64,000 nt of DNA from Hymenobacter sp. 15J16-1T3B (GCF_020711235.1 NZ_JAJFAV010000012.1:124001-188000); one strand, 5' to 3'; shown: positions 43,089 to 51,572, counted from the stretch's first letter. Notes: generated by a model not told the origin, from the letters alone. Made by a program: numbers and translations.

Positions 43089-43131
43089 GCGGAAGTGCCA
43101 GGGCGTTTGCGTAGATGATAGCGCCCACACA

Positions 43132-43383
43132 TCGGCGTCCGGTGCCCAAGCGTGGAAGGCCAGCGTCCCGGCATCAGACGACTGAGGCCAAGCCCTAAGC
43201 ACGTGCGTCCGAGTGTTGGAGCACTGCCGCGAAGCTTTGGCGCACCGCGTCGGGGCCTTGGACGACCGTGTCCATGCTTTGGACGACTAAGGCGAAGGGT
43301 TGGCGCGTCGTGGCTAACCTTTGGACGCCCGCGACTTGGGTTTGGACGGATGAAACTTCGGTTTGAGCCGTTGTGTCCGGGGG
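43132..43383. repeat. Degenerate 21-bp tandem array between convergent genes
   Basis: TTGG occurs at 43216, 43237, 43258, 43279, 43300, 43321 and 43342, and TTGA at 43363: eight positions exactly 21 bases apart. Earlier units at 43132, 43153, 43174 and 43195 align with the same unit (for example 14 of 21 bases match between 43174 and 43279). The approximate unit is TTGGACGACnnnGnCnAAGCT, about 12 copies. The array fills nearly all of the 310-base gap 43089-43398. Any reading frame through it gives a seven-residue repeat; the plus frame, from a GTG at 43152, yields FGRPRxG-like units, but I see no promoter or start to support a gene. Confidence 0.75.
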
Positions 43384-43398
43384 GCTTTGGGCTTGAAA

Positions 43399-44874
43399 TC
43401 AGTGCAGCCGCTGACGAATTTTCTGCAGGGCCGCCTGCGCTTCGGGTACCGCCCGGGTGAGCAGCAGGCCAGCGGCGTACACCAGCGTCAGGGCGGCGGA
43501 GCGCAGCACCATTGTCACGAAGGGGGAGTGGACCGGCGGCACCAGCCAACCGGCCAGCGCGGTGGCGGCGGCCACGCCCAGAATCAGCGGAATGCGCCCG
43601 TCGAAGGGTTGCAGGCGGTAGGCGTGCCACACAAACCAGGTGCGGGCCACGTTGATGCTGGTCAGCGCCAGCAGAGCGGCCCAGGCGGCGCCCACCATGC
43701 CCAGCGGCGGAATCAGCAGCAGGTTTAGCCCCACGGTGCCCGCGGCCAGGGCCACGTTGAACACCAGATCGAAGCGGTAGCGCGGGGAGGTGACGACAAT
43801 GAGCCCGTTGACGCCGGTGATGCCGTCGAGCAGGCGGCCGGCCAGCAGTACCCACACGATGGTGGTGCCGGCGGCGTACTCGGGCTTCATCAAGGAGTAG
43901 ATGAAGTCCAGGTTCAGGCCGATGCCCAGGGCCAGGTAGCAGCCCAACACGGTGTTGAGGCGGGTGGTGCTGCGGTAAAACGCGGCCATGCGGGCCATAT
44001 CCTGCTCCTTCCAGTAGTCGGCCAGCAGCGGGAAGGCAATTTTGTAGAGCGAGCGGAACGGGATGGTGAGGGCCGTGCTGATGAAGAAAGCGGTGGTATA
44101 CACGCCCGCCGCCTTCAGGTTCACCTTCGAGCCCACCATCAAGGCGTCGATGGAGCTGATGACGGTGCCCGAAATATTGGAGAGCAGTGCAAAGGCGCCG
44201 AAGCTGAGCAGCTCCCGCACCGGCCGTACCTGCAGCGCCGCCCGGGTGGGCCGCAGGTGCAGCTCGCCGATGTAGGCCAGGTAGCCGGTCAGCAGCATGG
44301 TCAGCGCGCTGTTGACACCGATGTAGGCCAGCACGAACTGGTGAAACGTGAGGTAGCCCAGCCCAAAGGCCAAGGTGACGCCGGCAATGAGCACGCGCAG
44401 GAATACTTCCTGCAGAAACGAGGAAAACGCGGTGTGGTACAGGCCCTTCAGGTAGGCATCCTGCAGCGAATACAGCAGGGTGAACAAGGCCAGCAGCGCG
44501 CACCAGCCGTAGTAGGGCCCAAGCAGCGCCGCGTCGGCGTCGTAGGCTCGCAGAATCAGCGGCCGGCCCAGCCAGTAAGCCAGCGAAATGACGGCGAAGC
44601 CGAGCATGGGCAGCCCCAGCAGCAGCGGCAGAAAGCCCTGGTGGCCGGTTTCGCGGTTGCGGAAGTAAGGGAAAAACCGGATGCCCGCGCTGGCAAAGCC
44701 GAACGCGGCCAGCTGGGCGTAAATGGTGGCCAGGCTCAGCAGCACCCGCGTCAGGCCCACTTGGTCGGCGGCCAGAAAGCGCGGCATCAGCAGGGCCGTG
44801 TTGACGAAGCCCAGCCCCAGCCCGAAGTAGGAAATAACGGTATTGCGCAGCCCCTGGCGCTGAACGATGCCCAA
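43399..44874 (-). CDS. Wzx-type polysaccharide flippase (MOP/MATE-like)
   Basis: A 491-residue membrane protein with about 12-14 helices that should move lipid-linked glycan units across the inner membrane. A TTG start at 44874 is needed because the first helix begins at once (GLRNTVISYFGLGLGFVNTALLMPRFL). AADQVGLTRVLLSLATIYAQLAAFGFASAGIRFFPYF is typical of Wzx/RfbX-like proteins. The C-terminal three helices and a Gln-rich tail end the protein. It is the last gene of the leftward unit that begins with the SDR gene at 52360 and includes pseF to pseI. Confidence 0.88.
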   Translation of the reverse strand: MGIVQRQGLRNTVISYFGLGLGFVNTALLMPRFLAADQVGLTRVLLSLATIYAQLAAFGFASAGIRFFPYFRNRETGHQGFLPLLLGLPMLGFAVISLAYWLGRPLILRAYDADAALLGPYYGWCALLALFTLLYSLQDAYLKGLYHTAFSSFLQEVFLRVLIAGVTLAFGLGYLTFHQFVLAYIGVNSALTMLLTGYLAYIGELHLRPTRAALQVRPVRELLSFGAFALLSNISGTVISSIDALMVGSKVNLKAAGVYTTAFFISTALTIPFRSLYKIAFPLLADYWKEQDMARMAAFYRSTTRLNTVLGCYLALGIGLNLDFIYSLMKPEYAAGTTIVWVLLAGRLLDGITGVNGLIVVTSPRYRFDLVFNVALAAGTVGLNLLLIPPLGMVGAAWAALLALTSINVARTWFVWHAYRLQPFDGRIPLILGVAAATALAGWLVPPVHSPFVTMVLRSAALTLVYAAGLLLTRAVPEAQAALQKIRQRLH

Positions 44875-44883
44875 GTGGTAAAG

Positions 44884-44964
44884 GTGAAGTTGTGAACGTG
44901 TGAAGTTGTGAAAAGCGAATCGGAACGTAGGGCCGGCCCGGAACTGGCCATTTCACAACTTCAC
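44884..44964. repeat. GTGAAGTTGTGAA repeat cluster overlapping a gene end
   Basis: GTGAAGTTGTGAA occurs directly at 44884-44896 and 44900-44912. GTGAAGTTGTGAAA (44900-44913) pairs with TTTCACAACTTCAC (44951-44964). The second arm encodes the last residues and stop of the deacetylase gene. Confidence 0.65.
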
Positions 44965-46335
44965 CATCTCACAAATTGCCCGTCCCGTCAGAAACGCGGT
45001 TTGGCGGCTGCGAAGGTAGGCCATGATGCGGTGGAACTCCCGGGGGCCGTTCGTGGTGTTGGCCGGGTCGAAGTTTTCGTTGTGCCAGAGCAGGGTAAAC
45101 ACCCCGCCGAACCTTTCGATTTCTTGCAGCATGGGCTCGACGGCGGGCAGGATTTCGTCCGGGGCCAGTTGCAGGTAGCGCGGGTGGTGCAGGGTAGCGT
45201 CCATCAGGTTCAGCGGAAGTTCGAGGAAGCTATGGGGCGCCAGGCTTCGGAAGTTGAAGGGCTGAAACGGCAGGCAGTAGGAATGACGGAAGCCGAAGTG
45301 CTCGGCAAAGCCCAGGGTTGAGTCGTACAAAATGCCCAGGTCGTCCAGGTGCTCGGGCGTGATGCGGGGCTCCCACTGCAGGTAGTGAAACCGCAGCCCA
45401 AGTGCCGTCGGCTGCGTCGCCAGGTCCCGGCTCAGGGTGTCGGCTTCGGCCCAGAGCTGCTGCGAGTTGCGCCCGGAGCCGAGGCTGCCGTGCAAGCCGA
45501 TTTCCGAGGTGCTACCGAGCTGCCGAATGCGCGGAAGCAGCTGGTGAAACCGGTAGTCGGCGTTGGACGGGCCGTTTTCGGCGGAGCGGCCGTGGTTGAG
45601 AATAAAGAAAAACGTACTGGCGGCCCCGTAGCTGGCCACGGTCTGCTGCACCAGTTCCAGGTTGTCCCAGGCGTCGGGTCGGGCGAGGTGCCGCCAGAGC
45701 TGCCGGCCGAAACCAAGCCAGTCGCGGCGGCGCAGCGCCTGTTTGGCCGGTTCTTTCCAGGCGCTGTACAGGTTGTCGATGTCGTGGGTGACGAAGGTGG
45801 CGAAAGGCGTCCCATTCCAGTGGCGCGGGTGCAGCGGCCGGCCCGTTACGTGCTCCACGGCCGTGCGCAGCACGTCGAAGTAATAGTTGACCACCGGCAC
45901 CGCCACGAAGCCGTAGCGCTGCTGCACGCTGGCGGAGTAGGGGAAACGTCCGTGCTGGTCGCGCTCCTCCGAGAAATACTCCTGCCAGCCGCTGAGCAGG
46001 TAAAACGCCGCCGAAACTACGTCGACGTGGATTTCGGCCCGGCCCGGCGAGCGAGTCAGCAGCGGCCCGGCAGGGTTGGGGTCGAAAAAGAACGGCAGCT
46101 GCCGCCCTTGCCATTCGCGCCGGCTTGGTTCGGGCGGGTAAGGCTGGGCGCCCTCAAAAAAATCCGCGGCCCCGTCGGCAACCGTCACCAGCGGCTGCGC
46201 GTCGGCGTAGCCGATGCTCGGCAGCTCCTCGGCGGCGTACGCGGCGCGAAAATGCTGCAGCACGTAGGCCAGGCGCGTTGCGGCCGTCACCGGCGTGGCC
46301 GTAATGGGAATCAGCCGTTCGTGGGGCAAGCTCAT
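44953..46335 (-). CDS. Polysaccharide deacetylase-fold protein
   Basis: A 460-residue protein. The C-terminal half has the NodB-like TIM barrel: FATFVTHDIDNLYS, with the Asp pair of motif 1 near residue 178, then FFFILNHGR, STSEIGLHGS with a catalytic-site His, and ALGLRFHYLQW. A long N-terminal domain (residues 1-165) with DFFEGAQPYPP and SGWQEYFSEERDQHGRFP precedes it. Such two-domain proteins are common in Bacteroidota capsule and exopolysaccharide loci and may deacetylate or otherwise act on the glycan. No signal peptide is visible. Its last codons lie in a repeat arm. Confidence 0.82.
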   Translation of the reverse strand: MSLPHERLIPITATPVTAATRLAYVLQHFRAAYAAEELPSIGYADAQPLVTVADGAADFFEGAQPYPPEPSRREWQGRQLPFFFDPNPAGPLLTRSPGRAEIHVDVVSAAFYLLSGWQEYFSEERDQHGRFPYSASVQQRYGFVAVPVVNYYFDVLRTAVEHVTGRPLHPRHWNGTPFATFVTHDIDNLYSAWKEPAKQALRRRDWLGFGRQLWRHLARPDAWDNLELVQQTVASYGAASTFFFILNHGRSAENGPSNADYRFHQLLPRIRQLGSTSEIGLHGSLGSGRNSQQLWAEADTLSRDLATQPTALGLRFHYLQWEPRITPEHLDDLGILYDSTLGFAEHFGFRHSYCLPFQPFNFRSLAPHSFLELPLNLMDATLHHPRYLQLAPDEILPAVEPMLQEIERFGGVFTLLWHNENFDPANTTNGPREFHRIMAYLRSRQTAFLTGRAICEMVKL

Positions 46336-46344
46336 GTGCGCAAA

Positions 46345-47646
46345 TTACGCCCCGGCGGCCAGCCAGGCGTCTAGCTCCCGCAGGGCCAGCTGCTGGCTGC
46401 GGCCTTCGTCGGGCGTGCCGAGGGTGGCGCAGTAGTAGGCGGCGCGCCGGTAGTGGTCGGCGGGCTTGCGAGCGACGTAGCCGCGCAGCAAAGCACCTAG
46501 CTCATCCAGGGTAAACGCGCGGTCCACCAGCCCGCGGGCTGCGTAGCCGTAGTAGTCGTCGGCCACGCCGTGCTGGCCGAAGCGGTAGTACAGGCTCACC
46601 AGGTTCAGCAAGGTGGCTTCGAGGTGGGTCGACGTATCGGCCGCAATCAGCGCGTCGTGGCGCTGCAAAAACTCGAACACCGACTCCTGCCGCGCATCCG
46701 AAAACGAGAGCTGCGGAAAGCGCCGCCGCAGCTCCTCGAAGCGGCGCGGGTCGCTGGGGTGGGCGCGGTACGTGAACTGCAGCTCCGGAAACGACGTCAG
46801 CAGGTAGCTCACCGCCGCCTCGATGCCGGCCGTGTCGTCCAGGGTGTTGGTGGCCAGCGCCACGCGCTGCACCCGCGGCTGCTCGTTGCGCTGCTGCACA
46901 AAAGCGTCGGCCTTGGGCATGCCCACCAGCCGCGTCTCGCCGCGCACCGGGCCGCAGAGCCGGTACTTGTCCAGCGCGTCCTGGCCTTCAAGCAAACTCA
47001 AATCGAAGCCCAAAGGCGGGAAATTGGTGCTCACGCTGGCGTGCTGCACGTAGGCGGTGGGCACGCCCTCCGCCCGGCAGGCCAGCAGCAGGGCGCGGGC
47101 GTCGTCGTTGTGGTCGTTGGCGAAGACCACCGCCCGCGGCCGGTAGTGGCGCAGCGCCCGGCGGTACACCTCGTAGTAGCCGACGGCGTTGAAAATTAAG
47201 TCGAAAAACCGCCAGGCCCGCCGGCCTTCCGTGCGCTGCAGTCCCGCAAATACCAGCGGAAATTGCCAGTAGTAGAGCAGCTTGCGCCGCAGCGAGAGGC
47301 GGTTGACTTGCTGGTTGTAGCGCCCGATCTGCTTGGCTTGCCCCGCCAGCAGCACGGCATCGGTGCGGTGCTCTTTGATGAAGCGCAGCGAGTCGTAGTT
47401 GTTCTGGCTCACGACGTACAGCCACACCGCCCCGCGCAGCCGCTCCGGGTTGCGAATGGGCTGGAACACGTTGCCTACCAGCCGCACGGCCGCGTAGCCC
47501 AGTACTTTGGCGAGGCGCTTAAGCGGGTTGCCGGGCGAAATCGACTCCAGCGTGGCGGCCGGCAAGGAGCCGAACAACGGGGTGAAGCGCAGCTGCAGCA
47601 TATCCCGCAGCCGGCCCACGCGGGTGGTAGGCGGCCAAACGGGCAT
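46345..47646 (-). CDS. Putative glycosyltransferase (GT-B-like), candidate pseudaminic acid transferase
   Basis: A 433-residue cytoplasmic protein of no family I can name. The sequence has GT-B features: an N-domain with AVWLYVVSQNNYDSLRFI, the middle VVFANDHNDDARALLLACRAEGVPTAYVQHASVS, and a C-domain with LVGMPKADAF, FTYRAHPSDPRRFEEL and ALIAADTSTHLEATLL. YVQHASVS and RAHPSD recall CDP-glycerol/polysialyl-type transferases and UDP-GlcNAc 2-epimerase folds. Its ATG overlaps the pseI stop (TGATG), so it is co-translated with the CMP-Pse genes. A role in adding Pse to an acceptor is an inference from this position. Confidence 0.65.
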   Translation of the reverse strand: MPVWPPTTRVGRLRDMLQLRFTPLFGSLPAATLESISPGNPLKRLAKVLGYAAVRLVGNVFQPIRNPERLRGAVWLYVVSQNNYDSLRFIKEHRTDAVLLAGQAKQIGRYNQQVNRLSLRRKLLYYWQFPLVFAGLQRTEGRRAWRFFDLIFNAVGYYEVYRRALRHYRPRAVVFANDHNDDARALLLACRAEGVPTAYVQHASVSTNFPPLGFDLSLLEGQDALDKYRLCGPVRGETRLVGMPKADAFVQQRNEQPRVQRVALATNTLDDTAGIEAAVSYLLTSFPELQFTYRAHPSDPRRFEELRRRFPQLSFSDARQESVFEFLQRHDALIAADTSTHLEATLLNLVSLYYRFGQHGVADDYYGYAARGLVDRAFTLDELGALLRGYVARKPADHYRRAAYYCATLGTPDEGRSQQLALRELDAWLAAGA

Positions 47647-48689
47647 CAGAGGGCCTCCCAGGTGAGCGGGGTGCCTGCGCGCAGCGCGGTACGGGCGGTT
47701 TTGCCCATCACCTCGGCGTAGAAGCGCGGGGCCAGCCCGTCGCCGGGGCGCACCACGCGCAGGTTATCCGGGGTAAACGCCTCGCCGGCCTGGATGTCGC
47801 GGGCCACGTAGATGGAACGTTTGTAGAGCCGACTCTTTTCCTCGGCTCGCTGCACGCCGTATTGAATGTGGCCCAGCGCCTCCCAGGCGCGCTCGGTTTC
47901 AGTGACCAGCTGGGCTACTTCCTCGGGTTCCAGCGAAAAAGCCGAGTCCACGCCGCCGTCGGCGCGGCGCAGGGTTACGTGCTTTTCCACCACGCAGGCG
48001 CCCAGGGCCACGGCAGCCACGGCCGCGCCCACGCCCATGGTGTGGTCAGAGAGGCCCACCAGCGCGTCGGGGAAGAGCTGCTGCAGGTGCGGAATGGTGC
48101 GCAGGTTGGTGTTCTGGGGCGTGGCGGGGTAGGTGCTGGTGCACTTGAGCAGCGTCAGCTCCCGGCAGCCGCCGGCGCGCAGAATGTCCACGGCTTCGGC
48201 CACTTCGGCCAGCTTGCTGGCGCCGATGCTCATGATAACGGGCTTGCCGGTGCTGGCTACCTTGCGCAGCAGCGGCCAGTCGGTGTTTTCAAAGGACGCA
48301 ATTTTGTAGGCCGGCACGTCGAGCGACTCCAGGAAGTCCACGGCCGTTTCATCGAAGGGCGAACTGAAGGCTTCCATGCCGTGCTGGCGGGCGCGCTCAA
48401 ACAGGGCCTGGTGCCAGTCCCAGGGCGTATGGGCTTCTTCGTACAGCTCGTACAGCTCGCGGCCGTACCACAAGGACGAAGGATCGTCGATGCGGTGGGC
48501 GCCGCGCAGCGTCATCGTGTCGGCGGTGTAGGTTTGCAGCTTGATGGCGTGGGCACCGGCCGCCGCAACGGCGTCGACGATGGCCAGGCCGCGCTCCAGC
48601 GACTGGTTGTGGTTGCCGCTGAGCTCGGCAATAATAAAGGGGGCGTGACCGGGACCGACGAGGCGGGAGCCGATGCGTATTTCGGACAT
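47646..48689 (-). CDS. pseI: Pseudaminic acid synthase
   Basis: A 347-residue NeuB-family enzyme that condenses 2,4-diacetamido-2,4,6-trideoxy-L-altrose with phosphoenolpyruvate to give pseudaminic acid. The barrel begins PFIIAELSGNHNQSLERGL; other stretches are IKLQTYTADTMTL, EAFSSPFDETAVDFLESLDVPAYKIASFE, LLKCTSTYPA, VGLSDHTMG and CVVEKHVTL. The last 60 residues are a SAF (antifreeze-like) domain (SIYVARDIQAGEAFTPDNLRVVRPG). LWYGRELYELYEEAHTPW is typical of PseI rather than NeuB. It is followed without a gap by the putative transferase gene. Confidence 0.93.
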   Translation of the reverse strand: MSEIRIGSRLVGPGHAPFIIAELSGNHNQSLERGLAIVDAVAAAGAHAIKLQTYTADTMTLRGAHRIDDPSSLWYGRELYELYEEAHTPWDWHQALFERARQHGMEAFSSPFDETAVDFLESLDVPAYKIASFENTDWPLLRKVASTGKPVIMSIGASKLAEVAEAVDILRAGGCRELTLLKCTSTYPATPQNTNLRTIPHLQQLFPDALVGLSDHTMGVGAAVAAVALGACVVEKHVTLRRADGGVDSAFSLEPEEVAQLVTETERAWEALGHIQYGVQRAEEKSRLYKRSIYVARDIQAGEAFTPDNLRVVRPGDGLAPRFYAEVMGKTARTALRAGTPLTWEAL

Positions 48690-48720
48690 ACTACTACTGG
48701 ATGGCGCCGGGCGCCGAAGC

Positions 48721-49119
48721 TTACTGCGGGGCCAGGATAATGGCTTCCCCCGTTAACACCACAACCGCGTCTTGGTTCACGCACTCGGTGCGCAGGGTCA
48801 CCAAGTGGCGCTCCGGCTGCAGGCCGGTCACCGTCACCACGGCCGTGATGACGTCGCCGGCAAACACGGGCTTGAGAAATTTCAGCGTCTGGCTCACGTA
48901 GATGCTGCCGGGGCCGGGCAGTTCGTTGCCGATGACCGCGCTGATAAACGAGGCGTAGAGCATGCCGTGGCAGATGCGCCGCCCGAAGCGGGCCTGCCGG
49001 GCATATTCCTCGTCGAGGTGCAGGGGGTTCACGTCCAACGACAACCGGGCAAACGCCTGTACGTCCTCAAAGGTAATCGGCTGGGTAAGGCGGGCGCTGG
49101 CCCCAAGGGCTGGAAGCAT
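48721..49119 (-). CDS. MaoC-family (R)-enoyl-CoA hydratase-like protein
   Basis: A 132-residue single hot-dog domain. ITFEDVQAFARLSLDVNPLHLDEEYARQARFGRRICHGMLYAS contains the hydratase-2 motif with catalytic Asp and His (D-x-N-P-x-H). The family hydrates trans-2-enoyl-CoA to (R)-3-hydroxyacyl-CoA. Its place between pseH (12 bases away) and pseI (31 bases) inside the same unit is unusual. It may supply a 3-hydroxyacyl group for N-acylation of the nonulosonic acid (inference), since Pse with N-3-hydroxybutyryl groups is known in other bacteria. Confidence 0.88.
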   Translation of the reverse strand: MLPALGASARLTQPITFEDVQAFARLSLDVNPLHLDEEYARQARFGRRICHGMLYASFISAVIGNELPGPGSIYVSQTLKFLKPVFAGDVITAVVTVTGLQPERHLVTLRTECVNQDAVVVLTGEAIILAPQ

Positions 49120-49131
49120 GGCAGCGGGCGG

Positions 49132-49701
49132 TTAGGCAGGCGCGTCGGTGGAAGGGGCGGCGGTGCGGAACACGCGGCTGCGCATGGCCTCGCGCAACTG
49201 GGCCCACTCGCGCTGCAGCATGGCCAGGCCCACCACGTCTTTCGGCTTGCCGTCCTTCATGATATGCTCGCGGAAGTACGACTCGCGGCGGAAGCCGAAC
49301 TTCTCGTGCATGCTGATGACCTTGTCGTTGTCGACGAAGACTTCGCAGAGCAGCTTGTTCAACTTCAGGGTGTTGAATACGTAGTCGAGCACCGTGAATT
49401 CCACCTTACCGCCGATGCCGCTGCCACGCACGCCCTGCTCGGCAATGTAGAAGGCCCAGTAGCAGGTGCGGGCGGCGCGGTTGATGGCGTACAGGTTGGC
49501 CACGCCCACGTCCTTGCCGCCGCTGGTGATAATCCAGTATTCCTTGCTGGCGTCCTGGCTGATGCTCTGAAACCAGGCTTCCTGCTGCGCCGGCGTAATC
49601 GGCTCGGCGGTGTACATGTATTGGGCAACGCCTTCGGAGTTGCGCCAGGTGCGGACCATTTCGATGTCCTCGTAGCGCAGGGGACGGAGTATTTCTTCCA
49701 T
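49132..49701 (-). CDS. pseH: GNAT acetyltransferase of the pseudaminic acid pathway
   Basis: A 189-residue GNAT enzyme starting at the ATG at 49701. It N-acetylates UDP-4-amino-4,6-dideoxy-N-acetyl-L-altrosamine at C4. The N-terminus LRPLRYEDIEMVRTWRNSEGVAQYMYT with PITPAQQEAWFQSI is the usual PseH opening. VRGSGIGGKVEFTVLDYVFNTL is the acetyl-CoA loop (motif A), and VISMHEKFGFRRESYFREHI closes the fold. A TAATTTTG promoter element lies 31 bases upstream, so part of the unit may be transcribed separately. Confidence 0.88.
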   Translation of the reverse strand: MEEILRPLRYEDIEMVRTWRNSEGVAQYMYTAEPITPAQQEAWFQSISQDASKEYWIITSGGKDVGVANLYAINRAARTCYWAFYIAEQGVRGSGIGGKVEFTVLDYVFNTLKLNKLLCEVFVDNDKVISMHEKFGFRRESYFREHIMKDGKPKDVVGLAMLQREWAQLREAMRSRVFRTAAPSTDAPA

Positions 49702-49731
49702 AAGTAGGGACGGTGCGGGCAGCACCGGCGG

Positions 49732-49739
49732 CAAAATTA
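49732..49739 (-). promoter_or_regulatory. Possible internal promoter (TAATTTTG) before pseH
   Basis: A full TAnnTTTG match on the minus strand in the 114-base gap between pseG and pseH, 31 bases before the pseH ATG. No clear -33 element. Confidence 0.4.
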
Positions 49740-49815
49740 CACCGCTGCTGGGCTTTGCGGGAAAAATGATTCGGCCGATTTGGGCCGGGCTGGTGCCGAG
49801 TTGGCGTTGCGGCCC

Positions 49816-50832
49816 CTACGCCGGCCGCAGCCGCCGGAATTCCGCCTGCAATACCTCCGGCGTAAGCTGCGGCACATAGGGCTGACGCAGCGTGGTTTCG
49901 TGAAAACGCAGGCCCTGGCGCAGCAGCGGTTCGAAATCAGTCTGACGCAGCTGCCGGAAGTCGCCGACGGAAAAGGCCTGTTGGTGGCGGTGCACGAAGC
50001 CGGCCAGCACCTGCTGGTCGGGCACGTAGTAGCCGGTAATGGCGGCCTGGCCCAGCACCAGCGTTTCGAGTAGCACGGTGCTGGCCGGGCACACCACCAC
50101 GGCGTAGTCGGTGAGCAGCCGGACCATATCGGCGGCCGACAACTGCTGGTAGAACTGCACCTGCTTATCCGGCTGGGCGGCCGCCAGCGCGTGCAGGGCC
50201 GGGCCGTGCTGGTAGGCAGCTCCGGTTACCACGCCCACGGCGCGGACGGAATCGATGCGCAACAACGCCTGGAGCGTGGCATGGGTAAACTGCTGCGGAT
50301 CAGCGCCGCCGAAGCATACCAGCACCGAGTTGGCCTGGGGTACTGGCCAGGGCCGCTGGGCGGCTTCGCGGAACTCGCGCCGTACCATGGTAAAGCCCGG
50401 ACCCAGGCAGTAGCGGGTACCGGGGCGGGCTTTGTACAGGGCCGGCGTGGCTTCGGGGCCGTGGTTGATAATGAGGTCGGCCTCCATGCGGTAGGCGTGC
50501 AGGTCGTCGACGACCACCACCCGGCAGCCCACGGCCCGCACCGCCCGCTGGTAGTCCGTGTCGAAGGCCAGGCCGTCGAGCATGACCACGTCGGTGGGGC
50601 GCAGCTGCGCTAGCAATGCCGCCGCCGAGGCAGTGGGCAGGGGGCAGAGGGTGAAGCCGGCCGCCGTCACCAGAGCCCCTAGAGCCGGCAGCGGCTCGGC
50701 TACGGCCACCAGCACTTCGGCAAACTCATCGCGTACGATGTCGGCCACGGCCATGCTGCGCACCACGTGGCCCAGCCCGATGCGGGCGTTGCCGTCGGCG
50801 CGCACGACGAGGCGGGGGAGGGCGTTGCTCAT
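49816..50832 (-). CDS. pseG: UDP-2,4-diacetamido-2,4,6-trideoxy-beta-L-altropyranose hydrolase
   Basis: A 338-residue GT-B-fold hydrolase that removes UDP before the PseI reaction. LVVRADGNARIGLGHVVRSMAVADIV is the classic PseG N-terminus with the catalytic His in GLGH. VVVDDLHAYRMEADLIINHGPEA, LCFGGADPQQFTHATLQAL-like sequence (SVLVCFGGADP) and CPASTVLLETLVLGQ follow. Its start overlaps the cytidylyltransferase stop by four bases (50829-50832), which implies coupled translation. Confidence 0.93.
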   Translation of the reverse strand: MSNALPRLVVRADGNARIGLGHVVRSMAVADIVRDEFAEVLVAVAEPLPALGALVTAAGFTLCPLPTASAAALLAQLRPTDVVMLDGLAFDTDYQRAVRAVGCRVVVVDDLHAYRMEADLIINHGPEATPALYKARPGTRYCLGPGFTMVRREFREAAQRPWPVPQANSVLVCFGGADPQQFTHATLQALLRIDSVRAVGVVTGAAYQHGPALHALAAAQPDKQVQFYQQLSAADMVRLLTDYAVVVCPASTVLLETLVLGQAAITGYYVPDQQVLAGFVHRHQQAFSVGDFRQLRQTDFEPLLRQGLRFHETTLRQPYVPQLTPEVLQAEFRRLRPA

Positions 50833-51572
50833 ACCCGGACTTGCTCGTTCTGGTCGTTGATGTGCCGCAGCCAGGGGTGTTCGGCCAGCAGCTCGGCCAC
50901 GTCGGTTAGGCCGAAATCCGCGGGCAACCGGGTGTAGAGCAAATGCTGCAATGCGTAGTCACTGGGGTAGTCGAGGGTAAGGCGGCAGGCGGCCAGCGCG
51001 GGCGGCACCGCCAGCGGCAGCGTGTGCAGCCGAAACCGCTCGGGGTGGCGGCGCAGGTAGGGCGTCACGTGCTCCCGCTCGTCGGGCTGGCGGGCCTGGG
51101 CGTGGGCCGCGGCCAGCGCCGTCCGGCCCATAACCTCCAGATTCGTCCCCACCGGCAGCCCCGTGGTCAGGGTGTAGTCGGCGCCCGCGGCAAGATGGGC
51201 TTGCACGGCCGCGTCGATGTAATGCGGGTCGATGGCCGGGTTGTCGGCCGTGAGGCGCACCACCACGTCGAGCTGGTGGGCGGCGGCGGCTTCGGCGAAG
51301 CGGCGCAGCACGTCCTGCTCGTCGCCGCGAAACACTGGCCCGCCCAGCGCCTGCGCCGCGGCTGCCAGGGCGTCGTCGACGGGTTGGTCGGTGGTGGCTA
51401 CGACAACGGTATGCAGGCTGGCGGCGCGGCTGGCGCGGGCCAGCACGCGGGCCAGGACGGAGGTGCTGTCGTGCAGGGGCAACGGCAAGAGCACCTTGCC
51501 CGGCAAGCGCGTCGAGCCCAGGCGGGCCTGCACCAGCGCGCCCACCCGCAGGGGCGTTACCGAATGGTCCAT
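50829..51572 (-). CDS. pseF: SpsF-type cytidylyltransferase, probable CMP-pseudaminic acid synthetase
   Basis: A 247-residue nucleotidyltransferase starting at the ATG at 51572; the frame is open upstream to 51758 but that part lies inside the SDR gene. The N-terminus VGALVQARLGSTRLPGKVLLPL is the CTP-binding signature of the SpsF/NeuA group. VVVATTDQPVDDAL, VFRGDEQDVLRRFAEAA and VVRLTADNPAIDPHYID follow, and EREHVTPYLRRHPERF is typical of SpsF. It should activate Pse with CTP. It overlaps the SDR gene by 16 bases and pseG by four. The symbol is by role; the sequence subtype is SpsF, not Campylobacter PseF. Confidence 0.8.
   Translation of the reverse strand: MDHSVTPLRVGALVQARLGSTRLPGKVLLPLPLHDSTSVLARVLARASRAASLHTVVVATTDQPVDDALAAAAQALGGPVFRGDEQDVLRRFAEAAAAHQLDVVVRLTADNPAIDPHYIDAAVQAHLAAGADYTLTTGLPVGTNLEVMGRTALAAAHAQARQPDEREHVTPYLRRHPERFRLHTLPLAVPPALAACRLTLDYPSDYALQHLLYTRLPADFGLTDVAELLAEHPWLRHINDQNEQVRV

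Noticed and set aside
43152-43460. A 102-codon frame across the 21-bp array
   Set aside because: It has a GTG start, no promoter or ribosome-binding site, and overlaps the flippase end. Open frames through the array follow from its period being divisible by three. Kept as a finding about the repeat, not as a gene.
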